The notes under the pieces are model-generated. The model searched no databases and was not told the DNA's origin. It saw nothing but the letters and a program-made list of their open reading frames with translations. Both the position numbers and the translations under genes were made by a program. A stretch of DNA of 64,000 nucleotides from Acinetobacter lwoffii (GTDB taxonomy: Bacteria > Pseudomonadota > Gammaproteobacteria > Pseudomonadales > Moraxellaceae), in assembly GCF_029024105.1 (NCBI RefSeq), contig NZ_CP118963.1, positions 1,798,001-1,862,000 of the forward strand, written 5' to 3'. Of this stretch, positions 1-9,214 are shown piece after piece. Positions within the stretch are counted from its first letter, which is position 1. Each line of letters starts with the position of its first letter.

Positions 1-206
1 AAGAAATCGTGCAGAAAGCTGGTGCGTGGTATTCTTATCAAGGCGACAAAATTGGCCAGGGTAAGAACAACACCATCCGTTATCTGGAAGAGCATAAAGA
101 AATGGCTCAGACGATTGAAAAACTGATTCGTGACCAGCTTCTGACTAAAGCAGTGGTTGTTGAAGAAGACGATAGCAAGGAAGAACCTGACTTTTTAGAT
201 GCATGA
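1..206 (+). CDS. recA: RecA recombinase, C-terminal end (5' truncated by window)
   Basis: Only the last part of the protein is present, in the frame that reads EIVQKAGAWYSY and ends FLDA before a TGA at 204-206. The AGAWYSYQGDKIGQG stretch followed by an acidic tail (EEDDSKEEPDFLDA) is the typical RecA C-terminal domain, which modulates DNA entry into the filament. RecA forms the ATP-dependent nucleoprotein filament for homologous recombination and triggers the SOS response. The gene continues to the left of the window. A terminator-like hairpin follows about 40 bases after the stop, and recX lies directly downstream, the usual pairing of RecA with its modulator. Confidence 0.95.
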   Translation, partial: EIVQKAGAWYSYQGDKIGQGKNNTIRYLEEHKEMAQTIEKLIRDQLLTKAVVVEEDDSKEEPDFLDA

Positions 207-227
207 TCTTATTAGATGCATCATCTT
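195..227. repeat. Imperfect tandem 16-base direct repeat over the recA stop
   Basis: TTAGATGCATGATCTT at 195-210 is repeated as TTAGATGCATCATCTT at 212-227, with one mismatch and a period of 17. The first copy encodes the last residues and the stop codon of recA. This is probably a local duplication of the gene end; no function is implied. Confidence 0.6.
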
Positions 228-241
228 TAAACGTCAATACA

Positions 242-263
242 CAGCGCCCTCCGGGGCGTTTTG
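242..263 (+). terminator. Rho-independent terminator after recA
   Basis: GC-rich stem CGCCC / GGGCG (245-249 with 254-258) with loop TCCG, followed by TTTTGTT. It sits between the recA stop and the recX start, so recX would be expressed by read-through or at a lower level than recA. Confidence 0.7.
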
Positions 264-297
264 TTATTATATAGGGAATCTAAAATCCGAGAGAATC

Positions 298-915
298 ATG
301 TCAGACGCGAAATTCAGCAAACTGCTCGATTATGAAACTTTAAAACAGCAATTTGGTGATACTGAAGATCAAGCTCAACCTGCAAAAAGTGCGATCCAAG
401 ACGCTCCTGAATTTGATCCTGAAGAACGTTTGTTTTCCTCTACCCCAACTCAGGATGAGAAGAAACCGGGACTGACAGGCTCACGCTTACGTTCTTATGC
501 CTTTGCCGTACTGACGCGCAAGGAATATTCCAAAGCCGAACTGATAGAGAAACTAGCCCTCTATGCAGAGCATCGTGATGAAGTTATTAACCTGGTTGAA
601 GAACTGTCCCGTGAGAACTATCAAAGTGATCAGCGTGTGGCGGAAACCATGTTGTCGAGTCAAAAGCGTAAAGGCAAAGGTCCCAATCAAATTAAAATGA
701 AACTCAAGAGCAAAAAGATTGATACTGCTCTGATTTCAGAAGAACTCAAAGAAACCGACTGGGTTCAACAAGCCTATGAACTAAAAGTCAAAAAATATGG
801 CACCGAAGTTCCTAAAGACCCCAAGCTCAAAGCCAAACAGATCCGTTTTTTAATGTATCGTGGTTTTGAAATGGATGCGATTATCAAGGCCATTAACCGT
901 AAAGCAGAAGACTAA
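298..915 (+). CDS. recX: RecX, modulator of RecA
   Basis: A protein of about 205 residues starting MSDAKFSKLLD. RecX binds within the groove of the RecA filament and limits its extension and activity. The body shows the RecX three-helix repeats: LRSYAFAVLTRKEYSKAEL, then NYQSDQRVAETMLSSQ, then a C-terminal IRFLMYRGFEMDAI. Basic residues such as KRKGKGPNQIKMKLKSKK in the middle are typical. The reading frame is open upstream to 199, overlapping recA, but the ATG at 298 is preferred because the earlier stretch runs through the recA terminator hairpin. The N-terminal extension before the first repeat (about 60 residues) is longer than in E. coli RecX. Position directly after recA supports the call. 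Confidence 0.9.
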   Translation: MSDAKFSKLLDYETLKQQFGDTEDQAQPAKSAIQDAPEFDPEERLFSSTPTQDEKKPGLTGSRLRSYAFAVLTRKEYSKAELIEKLALYAEHRDEVINLVEELSRENYQSDQRVAETMLSSQKRKGKGPNQIKMKLKSKKIDTALISEELKETDWVQQAYELKVKKYGTEVPKDPKLKAKQIRFLMYRGFEMDAIIKAINRKAED

Positions 916-1118
916 GTCTTATATTCTTTGAAAGTCTTAATGAATTAAAAGGATTGGATATTTAATCTAATATTAGTTGGAAAATAAAATAAAGCACGGC
1001 AAAAGATAATGATGATTTAATCATTAAAACAATAAGATAATGCTGTTTGACGATATTGAAAAAAAATGATATTTGAGAATAGAAAACTGCGAATTCGCAT
1101 TGTTATTATAATAAGAAT

Positions 1119-1236
<118 letters not shown>

Positions 1237-1246
1237 ACAAAAACAG

Positions 1247-1274
1247 AGTATAGAGATTTTTAATCAAGTTGCAA
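1247..1274 (-). promoter_or_regulatory. Sigma-70 promoter of the SRP RNA gene
   Basis: Minus strand TTGCAA (1269-1274), 16-base spacer, TATACT (1247-1252), placing the start about 7 to 10 bases downstream, close to the predicted 5' end of the RNA near 1236-1240. Confidence 0.65.
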
Positions 1275-1519
1275 GCCTTGTTCCGCAAAATAATCCCTTA
1301 AGCTATCCATTTGATTATTTTAAAAACAATATTGATATTTCTGCTGATTTTTAAGGGATCTTCACAATCAATCCATCAACACTCAGATTCACATGATCTT
1401 TGTAAAACCTTGTTGCATTTTCTAAAAATGCCGTTTTTAATGTGTGCAATGTATATGAATGATCTACTTTGAAAAGATGAGCAGCGGATCCGCATCTCAC
1501 AAAGAATTATGGAAATTTT

Positions 1520-2317
1520 ATGATGTTTAAAAAGACCGTATTGTGTGCAGTGACAGCACTCTTTACCACGCCTCTATTTGCCAATATTCCGATTGAATCG
1601 CGCGGCTTGAGCCAAGCTACGAATCAAACCGCAGTAAATACCCCAGCGGCAATTGCGGCTGGTGCAACTCCAGCAGTTCAAACCAATACCAGCTGGCAAA
1701 TCATGCAAAAGAACCAGCAGCTCGAAAATGACTTGCGGATTTTGCGCGGTAAAATGGAAGAACAGGAAAATGAGATTGAACGGCTCAAAAATGAACTGAC
1801 CAATCGTTATGCCGATCTCGATCAGCGTCTCGAACTATTGCAGCAAAAAATTGAACCTGCTGAAGACAATCCAACGGAGGAAAACCCACAGGATACTGCA
1901 CCCAGCCTAAACACAAATAAGGTCAATACAGCAAGCAGCGGAAAGCAACCTGCTGAGCTAGAAAAGGCAGCTTATACCGTGGCTTTAGATGCTTATAAAA
2001 ATGGCGGTGCAGCCAAAGCCATTGCACCGATGCAAAACTTTATTAAAAACAATCCGAATAGCGTTTATATCAGCAATGCCTATTTCTGGTTAGCGGAATT
2101 CAATCTGGCGATTGACCCGCCAAAATTTACTGAAGCGAAACGTAATTATCTGATTGTCGTTGACCGTTACCCAAATTCTGCAAAAGCCTCCACTGCCCTG
2201 TATCAGCTTTATAACATCAGCAAAGATGTTGAAAAGAATACTACGCTTGCATCGCAATACAAAACAAAGCTATTGAAGAATTATCCGAAAGCTGAGGAAA
2301 TTAAATTTCTTAAGTAA
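1520..2317 (+). CDS. cpoB: CpoB/YbgF-like periplasmic coordinator protein
   Basis: 265 residues. A signal peptide (MMFKKTVLCAVTALFTTPLFA, cleavage near residue 22) is followed by a low-complexity linker, a coiled coil at about 70-115 (LENDLRILRGKMEEQENEIE) and a C-terminal TPR block from about 150 (AYTVALDAYKNGGAAKAIAP, then ISNAYFWLAEF and ASTALYQLYNIS). This order is that of CpoB (YbgF), which trimerises through the coiled coil and couples the Tol-Pal machine with PBP1B during division. In most gammaproteobacteria it sits directly after pal; here it stands alone between the SRP RNA and the lpxA terminator, so the function is assigned from architecture. ATG 1520 and ATG 1523 are both possible starts; GGAAATTTT precedes them. 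Confidence 0.8.
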   Translation: MMFKKTVLCAVTALFTTPLFANIPIESRGLSQATNQTAVNTPAAIAAGATPAVQTNTSWQIMQKNQQLENDLRILRGKMEEQENEIERLKNELTNRYADLDQRLELLQQKIEPAEDNPTEENPQDTAPSLNTNKVNTASSGKQPAELEKAAYTVALDAYKNGGAAKAIAPMQNFIKNNPNSVYISNAYFWLAEFNLAIDPPKFTEAKRNYLIVVDRYPNSAKASTALYQLYNISKDVEKNTTLASQYKTKLLKNYPKAEEIKFLK

Positions 2318-2335
2318 AATAGAAATTCCCAAAAT

Positions 2336-2363
2336 AAAAAAGACACCTTCAGGTGTCTTTTTT
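2336..2363. terminator. Bidirectional terminator between cpoB and lpxA
   Basis: AGACACC (2341-2347), loop TTCA, GGTGTCT (2352-2358), flanked by an A-run on the left and a T-run on the right, so it can end transcription of both convergent units. Confidence 0.9.
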
Positions 2364-2377
2364 ATTACCTCAAACAT

Positions 2378-3166
2378 TTAGCGCACAATGCCGCGCTTCG
2401 ACTGTTCAAGAGAGTCAATTAGACGTTGTACTTCAGCCACTTCCGGCAAAATTCCTGTACGGATCTGCTCGATTGCTTCCTGAGTCGTTAAACCTGATTT
2501 ATAAATCAGTTTAAAGGCATCACGTAAACCGCTGATTACGGTCTTCGACCAGCCTTTACGACGCATGCCTTCAATATTCATGGCAAATGCATGCGCAGGA
2601 TTACCTGAAACCATCACATAAGCCGGCACATCTTTCAAAATCAGTGATGCACCACCAATCATGCTATAAGAATCAATCTTACAGAACTGATGAATGCCCG
2701 AGTTTCCGCCAATGACGACGTAGTCCCCGACATGGACATGTCCAGCCACACCGACGTTATTGGCAAAGATATTATAATCTCCAACCATACAGTCATGTGC
2801 AATATGAGTATTGACCATGAGCAGGTTATGACTACCGATCTTGGTCAGGCTCTGGTCCTGAACCGTACCACGATGCAGACTGCAATGCTCACGAATCTTG
2901 TTGTGATCGCCAATCTCAAGCCAGGTTTCTTCACCAGCATACTTAAGATCCTGACACACCTCGCCTACACTGGCGAACTGGAAAATTTCATTATATTCAC
3001 CTATACGCGTATAGCCACCCACCACCACGTGTGAATGAAGTTTGCTACCCGCACCAATAGTGACATTTGGCCCGATAATACAATATGGGCCAATTTCTAC
3101 ATCAGCAGCAATGACTGCTGACGGGTCAATAATGGCAGTTGGATGAATAAGGGGATTATTGCTCAT
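2378..3166 (-). CDS. lpxA: UDP-N-acetylglucosamine acyltransferase LpxA
   Basis: 262 residues from MSNNPLIHPTAIIDPSA. It carries out the first step of lipid A synthesis, transferring a 3-hydroxyacyl chain from ACP to O3 of UDP-GlcNAc in the cytoplasm. The N-terminal two thirds are left-handed beta-helix hexapeptide repeats (VEIGPYCIIGPNVTIGAG), with the catalytic His in THIAHDCMVGD at about residue 125 and the acyl-ruler region GVAGHVHVGDYVVIGG after it; the helical C-terminal domain starts near RKGWSK. The frame is open upstream to 3241, but the ATG at 3166 overlaps the fabZ stop as ATGA and gives the standard length. It is the last gene of the lpxD-fabZ-lpxA cluster; lpxB is not in the window. 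Confidence 0.96.
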   Translation of the reverse strand: MSNNPLIHPTAIIDPSAVIAADVEIGPYCIIGPNVTIGAGSKLHSHVVVGGYTRIGEYNEIFQFASVGEVCQDLKYAGEETWLEIGDHNKIREHCSLHRGTVQDQSLTKIGSHNLLMVNTHIAHDCMVGDYNIFANNVGVAGHVHVGDYVVIGGNSGIHQFCKIDSYSMIGGASLILKDVPAYVMVSGNPAHAFAMNIEGMRRKGWSKTVISGLRDAFKLIYKSGLTTQEAIEQIRTGILPEVAEVQRLIDSLEQSKRGIVR

Positions 3167-3651
3167 GCCTGCTCGACTTTTTGATGCGAAACCATAATTT
3201 CCGCGGTTGTTGCGACGACGCCATCTACAGTGGCAATACAATTATATTTGTAAATGCCCCGCTTTTGCATCACTAATTCAGATTTTAAAACCAATTGGTC
3301 ACCTGCAACCACCTGTTTTTTAAATCTAACTTTTTCCGCACCGGCAAACAGGAACAAAGAACCTTCACTTGGTACTTCGTTATTCATCACAAAACCCAGA
3401 ATTCCAGAGATTTGTGCCAGTGCCTCAACAATCAGTACACCTGGCATAATTGGATAATTCGGAAAATGGCCTTGTAAAAACTCTTCATTAATTGAGACGT
3501 TTTTATAACCAACAATGCCATTATCGGTAATTTCGACGACGCGATCAACCAATAAAAATGGATAGCGATGGGGCAAATATTCACGAATCTTTTGAATATT
3601 CATTGGCAATTCAGGCTTCGTGAATGTAGGCAAATTCGACTCTGTCATCAT
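3163..3651 (-). CDS. fabZ: 3-hydroxyacyl-ACP dehydratase FabZ
   Basis: 162 residues, hot-dog fold. FabZ dehydrates (3R)-hydroxyacyl-ACP in fatty acid elongation and competes with LpxA and LpxD for the same substrates, which explains its position between them. LPHRYPFLLVDRV lies near residues 26-38; the catalytic His is in GHFPNYPIMPG (about 61-71) and the catalytic Glu in VEALAQ (about 76). Two ATG codons are adjacent (3651 and 3648); the gene lies two bases downstream of the lpxD stop, showing translational coupling. The stop overlaps the lpxA start. The N-terminal extension of about 16 residues before MNIQKIREYL is slightly longer than usual, and MNIQ is a possible alternative start. Confidence 0.95.
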   Translation of the reverse strand: MMTESNLPTFTKPELPMNIQKIREYLPHRYPFLLVDRVVEITDNGIVGYKNVSINEEFLQGHFPNYPIMPGVLIVEALAQISGILGFVMNNEVPSEGSLFLFAGAEKVRFKKQVVAGDQLVLKSELVMQKRGIYKYNCIATVDGVVATTAEIMVSHQKVEQA

Positions 3652-3653
3652 AA

Positions 3654-4724
3654 TTATTTACGCAACTTAAATGTTGATTCAATGGACTCAATCTGAGATT
3701 GCATATGATCTAGTCGTTTGATCACCTGGGTCAATGGCACATCTGCTAATTGTCTGAGGCGAACCACGGTACGTTTCCATTTCTGATTTTCAAACAGACC
3801 AATCCCGGATGAATATTTTCCAGCTTCAGAAATATTATTTGTCACCATTGACATTCCGGTCAACGTCACATTATCAGCAATATTCAAGTGTCCAGAAATC
3901 GCAGAGGCACCACCAATGATACAGTTTTTGCCAATTGAAACACTTCCTGCAACGGCAGTTTTTGCAGCAATCGCGGTATGTGCACCAATTTTAACGTTAT
4001 GTGCGATTTGCACAAGATTATCAATGATCACACCCTGTTGCAAAATCGTATCATCCAGTGCACCACGGTCTACGCTACAATTTGACCCAATACGCACATC
4101 ATCCTCAATGCATACAGAACCTAATTGCGCAATACGGTGCCATTTACCCTGATAAGGTGCAAAACCAAACCCTTCGCTACCAATCACGCTATTGGCATGA
4201 ATGTGCACCCGATTACCAATTTTTGCTGCGCCGGTGAGGGTCACATGTGAGTCAATAAAACAGTCCTGACCGATCTCGACATCATCATCGATCTGCACAT
4301 GCGCCTGAACAATCGTATTCGCACCCACGACACAATGCTCACCAATCACCACGTAATGACCAATATAAGCATCGTCCGCAATCACTGCCGACGGGTGAAT
4401 TTGAGCAGTACTCTCAATGCCACGCTGGCGATGTTTTTTCTCAAAGACATGCGTCAGAATCGCAAAAGCCAGATAGGGATTTGCCACAACAATAAAGTTT
4501 TGATGTGAAGTTATCTGTTGTTTTAGTTCAGCCGTGACAATTAAAGCACCTGCCTGACTTTGATTGGCCTGCTCTACATATTTATCGGCATTCACAAATG
4601 CCAGATCGTGTGAAGTTGCCTGTTCAAGACTGGCCAAAGCGCTCAAACGTAAATCTGTCTGACCTATGCACTCGCCCTGAACCAGGCGAGCGAGATCAGC
4701 TAACTGAAGCTGTTGATGATTCAT
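3654..4724 (-). CDS. lpxD: UDP-3-O-acylglucosamine N-acyltransferase LpxD
   Basis: 356 residues. It catalyses the third step of lipid A synthesis, adding the N-linked hydroxyacyl chain. The N-terminal uridine-binding domain (LADLARLVQGECIGQ to about residue 100) is followed by a long hexapeptide beta-helix (VIADDAYIGHYVVIGEHCVV onward), with the catalytic His region LVQIAHNVKIGAH at about residues 236-248 and a C-terminal helical extension. It lies 3 bases from the skp stop and immediately upstream of fabZ, within one minus-strand transcription unit linking outer-membrane protein assembly (bamA, skp) to lipid A. Confidence 0.96.
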   Translation of the reverse strand: MNHQQLQLADLARLVQGECIGQTDLRLSALASLEQATSHDLAFVNADKYVEQANQSQAGALIVTAELKQQITSHQNFIVVANPYLAFAILTHVFEKKHRQRGIESTAQIHPSAVIADDAYIGHYVVIGEHCVVGANTIVQAHVQIDDDVEIGQDCFIDSHVTLTGAAKIGNRVHIHANSVIGSEGFGFAPYQGKWHRIAQLGSVCIEDDVRIGSNCSVDRGALDDTILQQGVIIDNLVQIAHNVKIGAHTAIAAKTAVAGSVSIGKNCIIGGASAISGHLNIADNVTLTGMSMVTNNISEAGKYSSGIGLFENQKWKRTVVRLRQLADVPLTQVIKRLDHMQSQIESIESTFKLRK

Positions 4725-4727
4725 TGA

Positions 4728-5237
4728 TTATTTAATTGCATTAACCTTTTGAATCATTTTATCAGTTAAATCATATTTAGCATCATAAGCAAGCGCTGAA
4801 TTTTTATTTAAAACCACATCCAGGTTGTTTTCTCTACGCAATTGTTCAGCAATTTGCTTTACCCGTGCATCAAATACAATTCGGATCTGCTGAATCGAGC
4901 TTTGGACATTCGTCTGTACAGATTGCTGTAACTGATTCAATTCTTGCAACTTAGCCTGATATTGCACAGACATTTTCTGTTTTTCAGTCTCACTGAGCTT
5001 GGTATTGGATTGAGCACGTTGCTGCAAAGTTTCCAGCTCTTTGCTGAGTTGCTCAATCTTAGTGGTTTGTGGCTGAATTTTTTGCTGGAATATCGTGTTT
5101 TGTTGTTTCAGATAAGTACTACCTTCAACCACACGCTCCAAGTCAATTACCCCCATACTAGCCGCTTGAGTCAAAGGAGCAACACTTGCCAAAGCCAGGC
5201 TCATTGCCATAATCATTTTTTTCATATTATTACTCAT
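4728..5237 (-). CDS. skp: Periplasmic chaperone Skp (OmpH family)
   Basis: 169 residues. A signal peptide (MKKMIMAMSLALASVAPLTQA) ends near residue 25, and mature Skp starts ASMGVIDLERVVEGS, the conserved beta-strand entry. The middle (about 45-125) is a long charged and glutamine-rich coiled coil, the tentacle of the Skp trimer, and the chain closes with VVLNKNSALAYDAKYDLTD. Skp holds unfolded outer-membrane proteins on their way to BamA, encoded just upstream on the same strand. Two starts are possible (MSNNMKK or MKK); the first is listed. Confidence 0.92.
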   Translation of the reverse strand: MSNNMKKMIMAMSLALASVAPLTQAASMGVIDLERVVEGSTYLKQQNTIFQQKIQPQTTKIEQLSKELETLQQRAQSNTKLSETEKQKMSVQYQAKLQELNQLQQSVQTNVQSSIQQIRIVFDARVKQIAEQLRRENNLDVVLNKNSALAYDAKYDLTDKMIQKVNAIK

Positions 5238-5305
5238 TCAAAAAAATTTGCTCACAAAACCTGCAGGCTTTATGAGCAAAATTTAGTTTCTAGGTCAAAA
5301 CGATT

Positions 5306-7816
5306 TTAGAAAGTACGTCCAATTTCGAACTGGATGTTTTTAGTATCATCACCGTCTTTTTTATTCAACGGATAAGCATAGCTAAGTGATAATGGTCCAA
5401 TCATAGTGATCCAGGTGAAACCTGCACCCACGCTATAGCGCATATTATCTGCATCGAAACCGAAGTTATCTTTACAGTACTGCTTTCCATTTACTGAAGT
5501 GCCATTAACGAAAATATTTTCATTTGATACATCACATTGGATATCAAACACTTGTGCACCTTCAGCAAAGATGACTGGACGAACCTGACGTGCCCAATCC
5601 CCTTTAAATGGTACTGGAAGCACTAATTCGGTACCAAATTGAATTAGTGCATTACCACCTACTTCCTCAGGAGAAGGATCCGTTTGACCTGTATCAGAGA
5701 AATATACACCTGGATATTTAGGACCTAATGTACTATTTTCATAACCACGAACCGAACCAAAACCACCTGCATAGAAATTCTTGTAGAATGGCAAGTCATT
5801 ACCATAACCCAACTTACCATAACCGCGCAGGACAAAATCTTTGCCTAATGGGAAAAATGCCTGAGCGTCATAAGTGACTTTTTGATACTCGACATCACTA
5901 CCTGGCAAGGCAATTTCAGCATTGACACGATGTGACATACCCGTTGTCGGGAACATCGGTCTATTTAAGGTATTATAAGACCAACCTAAATTAAGGTTAT
6001 AAGTCAAAAAATCACCCTGGAATTCTTGACCATATGGAACTGGATTAGGGCAAGGCTGGTAACCAGTAACATTCCCAGCAGAATCTTTAATTGGAACTAA
6101 TGCTTGAGGACAATACTCACCACTTTTTGTTTCTTTTCCGCCATTACGTTCCAAATAATCAGCAACATAAGTCGACACATATGGACCAGTGGTCACATCG
6201 GTCTGATCAATGTTCAGGCCTAGGCTAACACTCTGGTTTTCATCAATTGGATAACCAAAGTTAATCCCACCACCGAAACTGTCTGTCACATAGTTATTGA
6301 CGTTATAATCATCATCCAGCTTGGTTTTACGGTAATACATGTTATAGCCGCGACGCACACCATCAATGGTGAAGTACGGGTCCATCACGCTCAAGTTATA
6401 ATAATCTTGGGTTTCAGAACGCGACAAATCGATTGAAACACTATTACCTGTACCCAGGAAGTTGGTCTGACTTAAACCTGCCTGGAAAGTTACACCACCG
6501 CTTTGTGAGAAACCAACTGCAAGAGTACTGGTCCCTGAATGCTGCTCTTCAACGGCAACATTCAAGTCCACCTGATCTGGTGCACCCGGAATACGTGCAG
6601 GTTTGATATCGACAGTTTTAAAGAACCCGGTACGCTCCAGACGGACCTTAGACAGGTCAATCTTTTCATTACTAGCAAGTGCACCTTCCATTTGGCGCAT
6701 TTCACGACGTAGTACTTCATCTGCAGTTTTCGTATTACCAGTGAAATTAATACGTCGCACCGTGACTTGCTGACCCGGATTAATATAATAATTTAGATCA
6801 ACCAGTTTGGTTTCGTTGTTAATTTGAGGAACAATATTGACTTCTGCATAGTAATAACCTGCATTACCATACTTACGCTGCAATAACTGCTTAACCGCGT
6901 TGACTTTTTCCTGCGAATAAATTTCGCCTTCTTTGAAAATTTGTAAAGCCTGTAATTCTTCAGTCTTATAAAGTGCATCACCTAAATATTTGGTTTGACC
7001 AAATTTAAATTGTTCGCCTTCATCCACAGAAACTTCGATGAAAACATTCTTTTTATCTTCACTCAAGTTCAGACTGGAATTGGTAATATTAAAATTGATA
7101 TAACCGCGATTCAGATACATGGCACGCAAAGCTTCTAGGCTCGCCGCCATCTTTTCACGTGCATAACGGTCATTACGCGAAATGACCGAACTCCAGCCAC
7201 TTTCTTTTACGGCAAAGGCCTGCTTGATATCAGACTCTTTAAATACGGTATTCCCGATAATATTGATATCGAAAACTTTAGCCGCTTTACCTTCAATAAA
7301 ATCAATCAGCAATTCAACACGGTTATTTGGTCGAGGCGTCGTGGTGACCGTAATATCGGCATCATAACGACCTTGCTGCATGTATTGCTGTTCAAGTTCA
7401 GTTTCAATGGTTTGCAGTGCTGATTTTTTCAGCACTTCGCCTTCAGCCAGACCCATTTTTTTCAGGCCTTCTTCAAGTGCTTCCTTAGGAATCAGCTTAT
7501 TGCCTTTCAATTCGATTTTCGAAATGACCGGGCGTTCAACAACTTGGAAAACCAAGGTATTGCCCTGCTGAACGGCTTTAATGTCATCAAACAGGCCTGA
7601 TGCATACATGCTACGAATTGCATTGGCAATGACTGGATCATTGACCCGATCACCACTGTTAATCGGCACTAGGCCATACACATTGTCAGGAGTTAAACGT
7701 ACTAATCCATCAAATTTTATATCTTGTACAATGAATTCATCTGCTGCATATACTTGTTGTGCTACTGCCATTGCACTAACGAGTGCCAGAGGCATAAATA
7801 AATGTGTGTGCTGCAT
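5306..7816 (-). CDS. bamA: Outer membrane protein assembly factor BamA
   Basis: 836 residues. A signal peptide ends at QQVYA, followed by five POTRA domains (first begins FIVQDIKFDGLVRLT; others near IELKGNKLIPKEALEE, INIIGNTVFKESDI and INFTGNTKTADEVL) and a 16-strand Omp85 barrel from about residue 430 ending in aromatic FEIGRTF. The barrel contains the conserved GSVRGYEN motif of loop 6 (VRGF-type). It is the essential insertase for outer-membrane beta-barrels. It sits between rseP and skp as in most gammaproteobacteria. Loops near YCPQALVPIKD and FDIQCDVSNEN carry cysteines, possibly forming extracellular disulfides. Confidence 0.97.
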   Translation of the reverse strand: MQHTHLFMPLALVSAMAVAQQVYAADEFIVQDIKFDGLVRLTPDNVYGLVPINSGDRVNDPVIANAIRSMYASGLFDDIKAVQQGNTLVFQVVERPVISKIELKGNKLIPKEALEEGLKKMGLAEGEVLKKSALQTIETELEQQYMQQGRYDADITVTTTPRPNNRVELLIDFIEGKAAKVFDINIIGNTVFKESDIKQAFAVKESGWSSVISRNDRYAREKMAASLEALRAMYLNRGYINFNITNSSLNLSEDKKNVFIEVSVDEGEQFKFGQTKYLGDALYKTEELQALQIFKEGEIYSQEKVNAVKQLLQRKYGNAGYYYAEVNIVPQINNETKLVDLNYYINPGQQVTVRRINFTGNTKTADEVLRREMRQMEGALASNEKIDLSKVRLERTGFFKTVDIKPARIPGAPDQVDLNVAVEEQHSGTSTLAVGFSQSGGVTFQAGLSQTNFLGTGNSVSIDLSRSETQDYYNLSVMDPYFTIDGVRRGYNMYYRKTKLDDDYNVNNYVTDSFGGGINFGYPIDENQSVSLGLNIDQTDVTTGPYVSTYVADYLERNGGKETKSGEYCPQALVPIKDSAGNVTGYQPCPNPVPYGQEFQGDFLTYNLNLGWSYNTLNRPMFPTTGMSHRVNAEIALPGSDVEYQKVTYDAQAFFPLGKDFVLRGYGKLGYGNDLPFYKNFYAGGFGSVRGYENSTLGPKYPGVYFSDTGQTDPSPEEVGGNALIQFGTELVLPVPFKGDWARQVRPVIFAEGAQVFDIQCDVSNENIFVNGTSVNGKQYCKDNFGFDADNMRYSVGAGFTWITMIGPLSLSYAYPLNKKDGDDTKNIQFEIGRTF

Positions 7817-7855
7817 GCCAGTCTTTTCCGCTGTTAATTTATTCCATTTACGTTG

Positions 7856-9211
7856 TTATAAACGCATAAAATCATTAAATAATGCCAGAAGCATCATACT
7901 GCCGAGCAGTACCATACCAATTTTTAGTCCAACCAATTGTATTTGTTCGGAAACAGGTTTACCACGAATTAATTCAACAAAATAGTAAACCAGATGTCCG
8001 CCATCAAGCATTGGAATGGGTAGTAGATTTAATATTCCTAAACTTACACTCATTAGCGCCATAAAGGAAATAAAAGTTTCCCAGCCCATTTCTGCGCTTT
8101 GTCCTGCCACTTTGGCGATGGTAATTGGACCTGATAAATTATCCAGGCCAATCAGGCCACGTACCATTTTGACAATCGAGTTCAGAATCATCGAAGATAA
8201 ATGTGCTGTTTTATCAAACGCCATTACCAGTGCTTCGCCTGGCGAGTAATGAATGGTCTGTTTATATTCTGCAGGAATATTCAGTTTACCCGGATCGCTT
8301 TGTACGCCCAGCATACCGGTCACATTGCCCATATTGTCACGTTTGCCTTGCGGCATGACTTCTAGCTGAACCACCTGATTTTCGCGTAGAACATCCATTT
8401 TGAGTAATTTTTCTGGAGATGCCTGTACCACCTGCACCACATCAAACCAGTCTTTCATCTGAACGCCGTCAATAGCCAGGATCTTGTCGCCTTCTTTCAA
8501 ACCTTGACGGATGGCTGCACCATCTTCACTCAGCTTGCTGATCACTGCCGGAATTTCTGGCCGATAAGGCAAGAACCCCAGGCTTTCTAGCGGCGATTGA
8601 CTTTGATCTTTTAAATAGTTTTGAATCGGCAACTGAAACAGTTTGTTTTCACCAGCGCGATCTGCCTGAATAGAAACTACGCCAGTTTCACCAACACGAT
8701 CTACCAAGGCATAACTGAGTTTTTCCCAAGTTTCCACCTGAGTACCATCCACAGCTACAATTTTGTCGCCCGGCTGCATTTGTACGGTTGCAGCAGGCGT
8801 ATTTGGTAAAATTTTGCCTACACGGGTATTGAGCTGTTCTTGTGCCGGTAAAAATAACACCCAGAATAGAAGAACTGCAAAAATCAGGTTGATTAATGGT
8901 CCCGCTGCCACGATGGCGATTCTTTTCCACGGATGCTGACGATTAAAAGCTTTGGGTAAGTCTTCTTCAGCGACATTACCTTCACGTTCATCCAGCATCT
9001 TGACATAGCCACCCAAAGGCAAGGCAGACAATTGATACTGAATTCCGGATTTTTTCGAGGTCCATTTTAATAATGTTGGCCCAAATCCAATCGAATAGAC
9101 CAATACTTTAACGCCCAGTTTACGCGCCACAATATAGTGACCGAACTCGTGAATCGCAATTAAGGGACCGAGTAAGAGAATTGCTGCGGCAATCATAAAC
9201 AAGGCATTCAT
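7856..9211 (-). CDS. rseP: Site-2 intramembrane zinc metalloprotease RseP
   Basis: 451 residues. The zinc-binding HEFGH motif is at residues 21-25 in the first membrane segment, and the second metal-ligand motif is in PIPMLDGGHL (LDG at about 402-404). Two PDZ domains lie between (about 120-200 and 210-290, e.g. PGDKIVAVDGTQVETWEKL and EGDKILAIDGVQMKDWF). The enzyme cleaves membrane-embedded anti-sigma factors such as RseA and clears signal-peptide remnants. Whether RseA-sigma-E regulation exists in this organism cannot be judged here. It lies 3 bases from dxr and 39 bases from bamA in the same operon. Confidence 0.95.
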   Translation of the reverse strand: MNALFMIAAAILLLGPLIAIHEFGHYIVARKLGVKVLVYSIGFGPTLLKWTSKKSGIQYQLSALPLGGYVKMLDEREGNVAEEDLPKAFNRQHPWKRIAIVAAGPLINLIFAVLLFWVLFLPAQEQLNTRVGKILPNTPAATVQMQPGDKIVAVDGTQVETWEKLSYALVDRVGETGVVSIQADRAGENKLFQLPIQNYLKDQSQSPLESLGFLPYRPEIPAVISKLSEDGAAIRQGLKEGDKILAIDGVQMKDWFDVVQVVQASPEKLLKMDVLRENQVVQLEVMPQGKRDNMGNVTGMLGVQSDPGKLNIPAEYKQTIHYSPGEALVMAFDKTAHLSSMILNSIVKMVRGLIGLDNLSGPITIAKVAGQSAEMGWETFISFMALMSVSLGILNLLPIPMLDGGHLVYYFVELIRGKPVSEQIQLVGLKIGMVLLGSMMLLALFNDFMRL

Positions 9212-9214
9212 ATC

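Noticed and set aside
2690..3034. Plus-strand ORF of 114 codons over lpxA
   Set aside because: It is antisense to lpxA with no ribosome site or family features; a shadow of the hexapeptide-repeat coding pattern.
7581..7985. Plus-strand ORF of 134 codons across the bamA and rseP ends
   Set aside because: Antisense to two well-supported genes, low complexity, no start signal.
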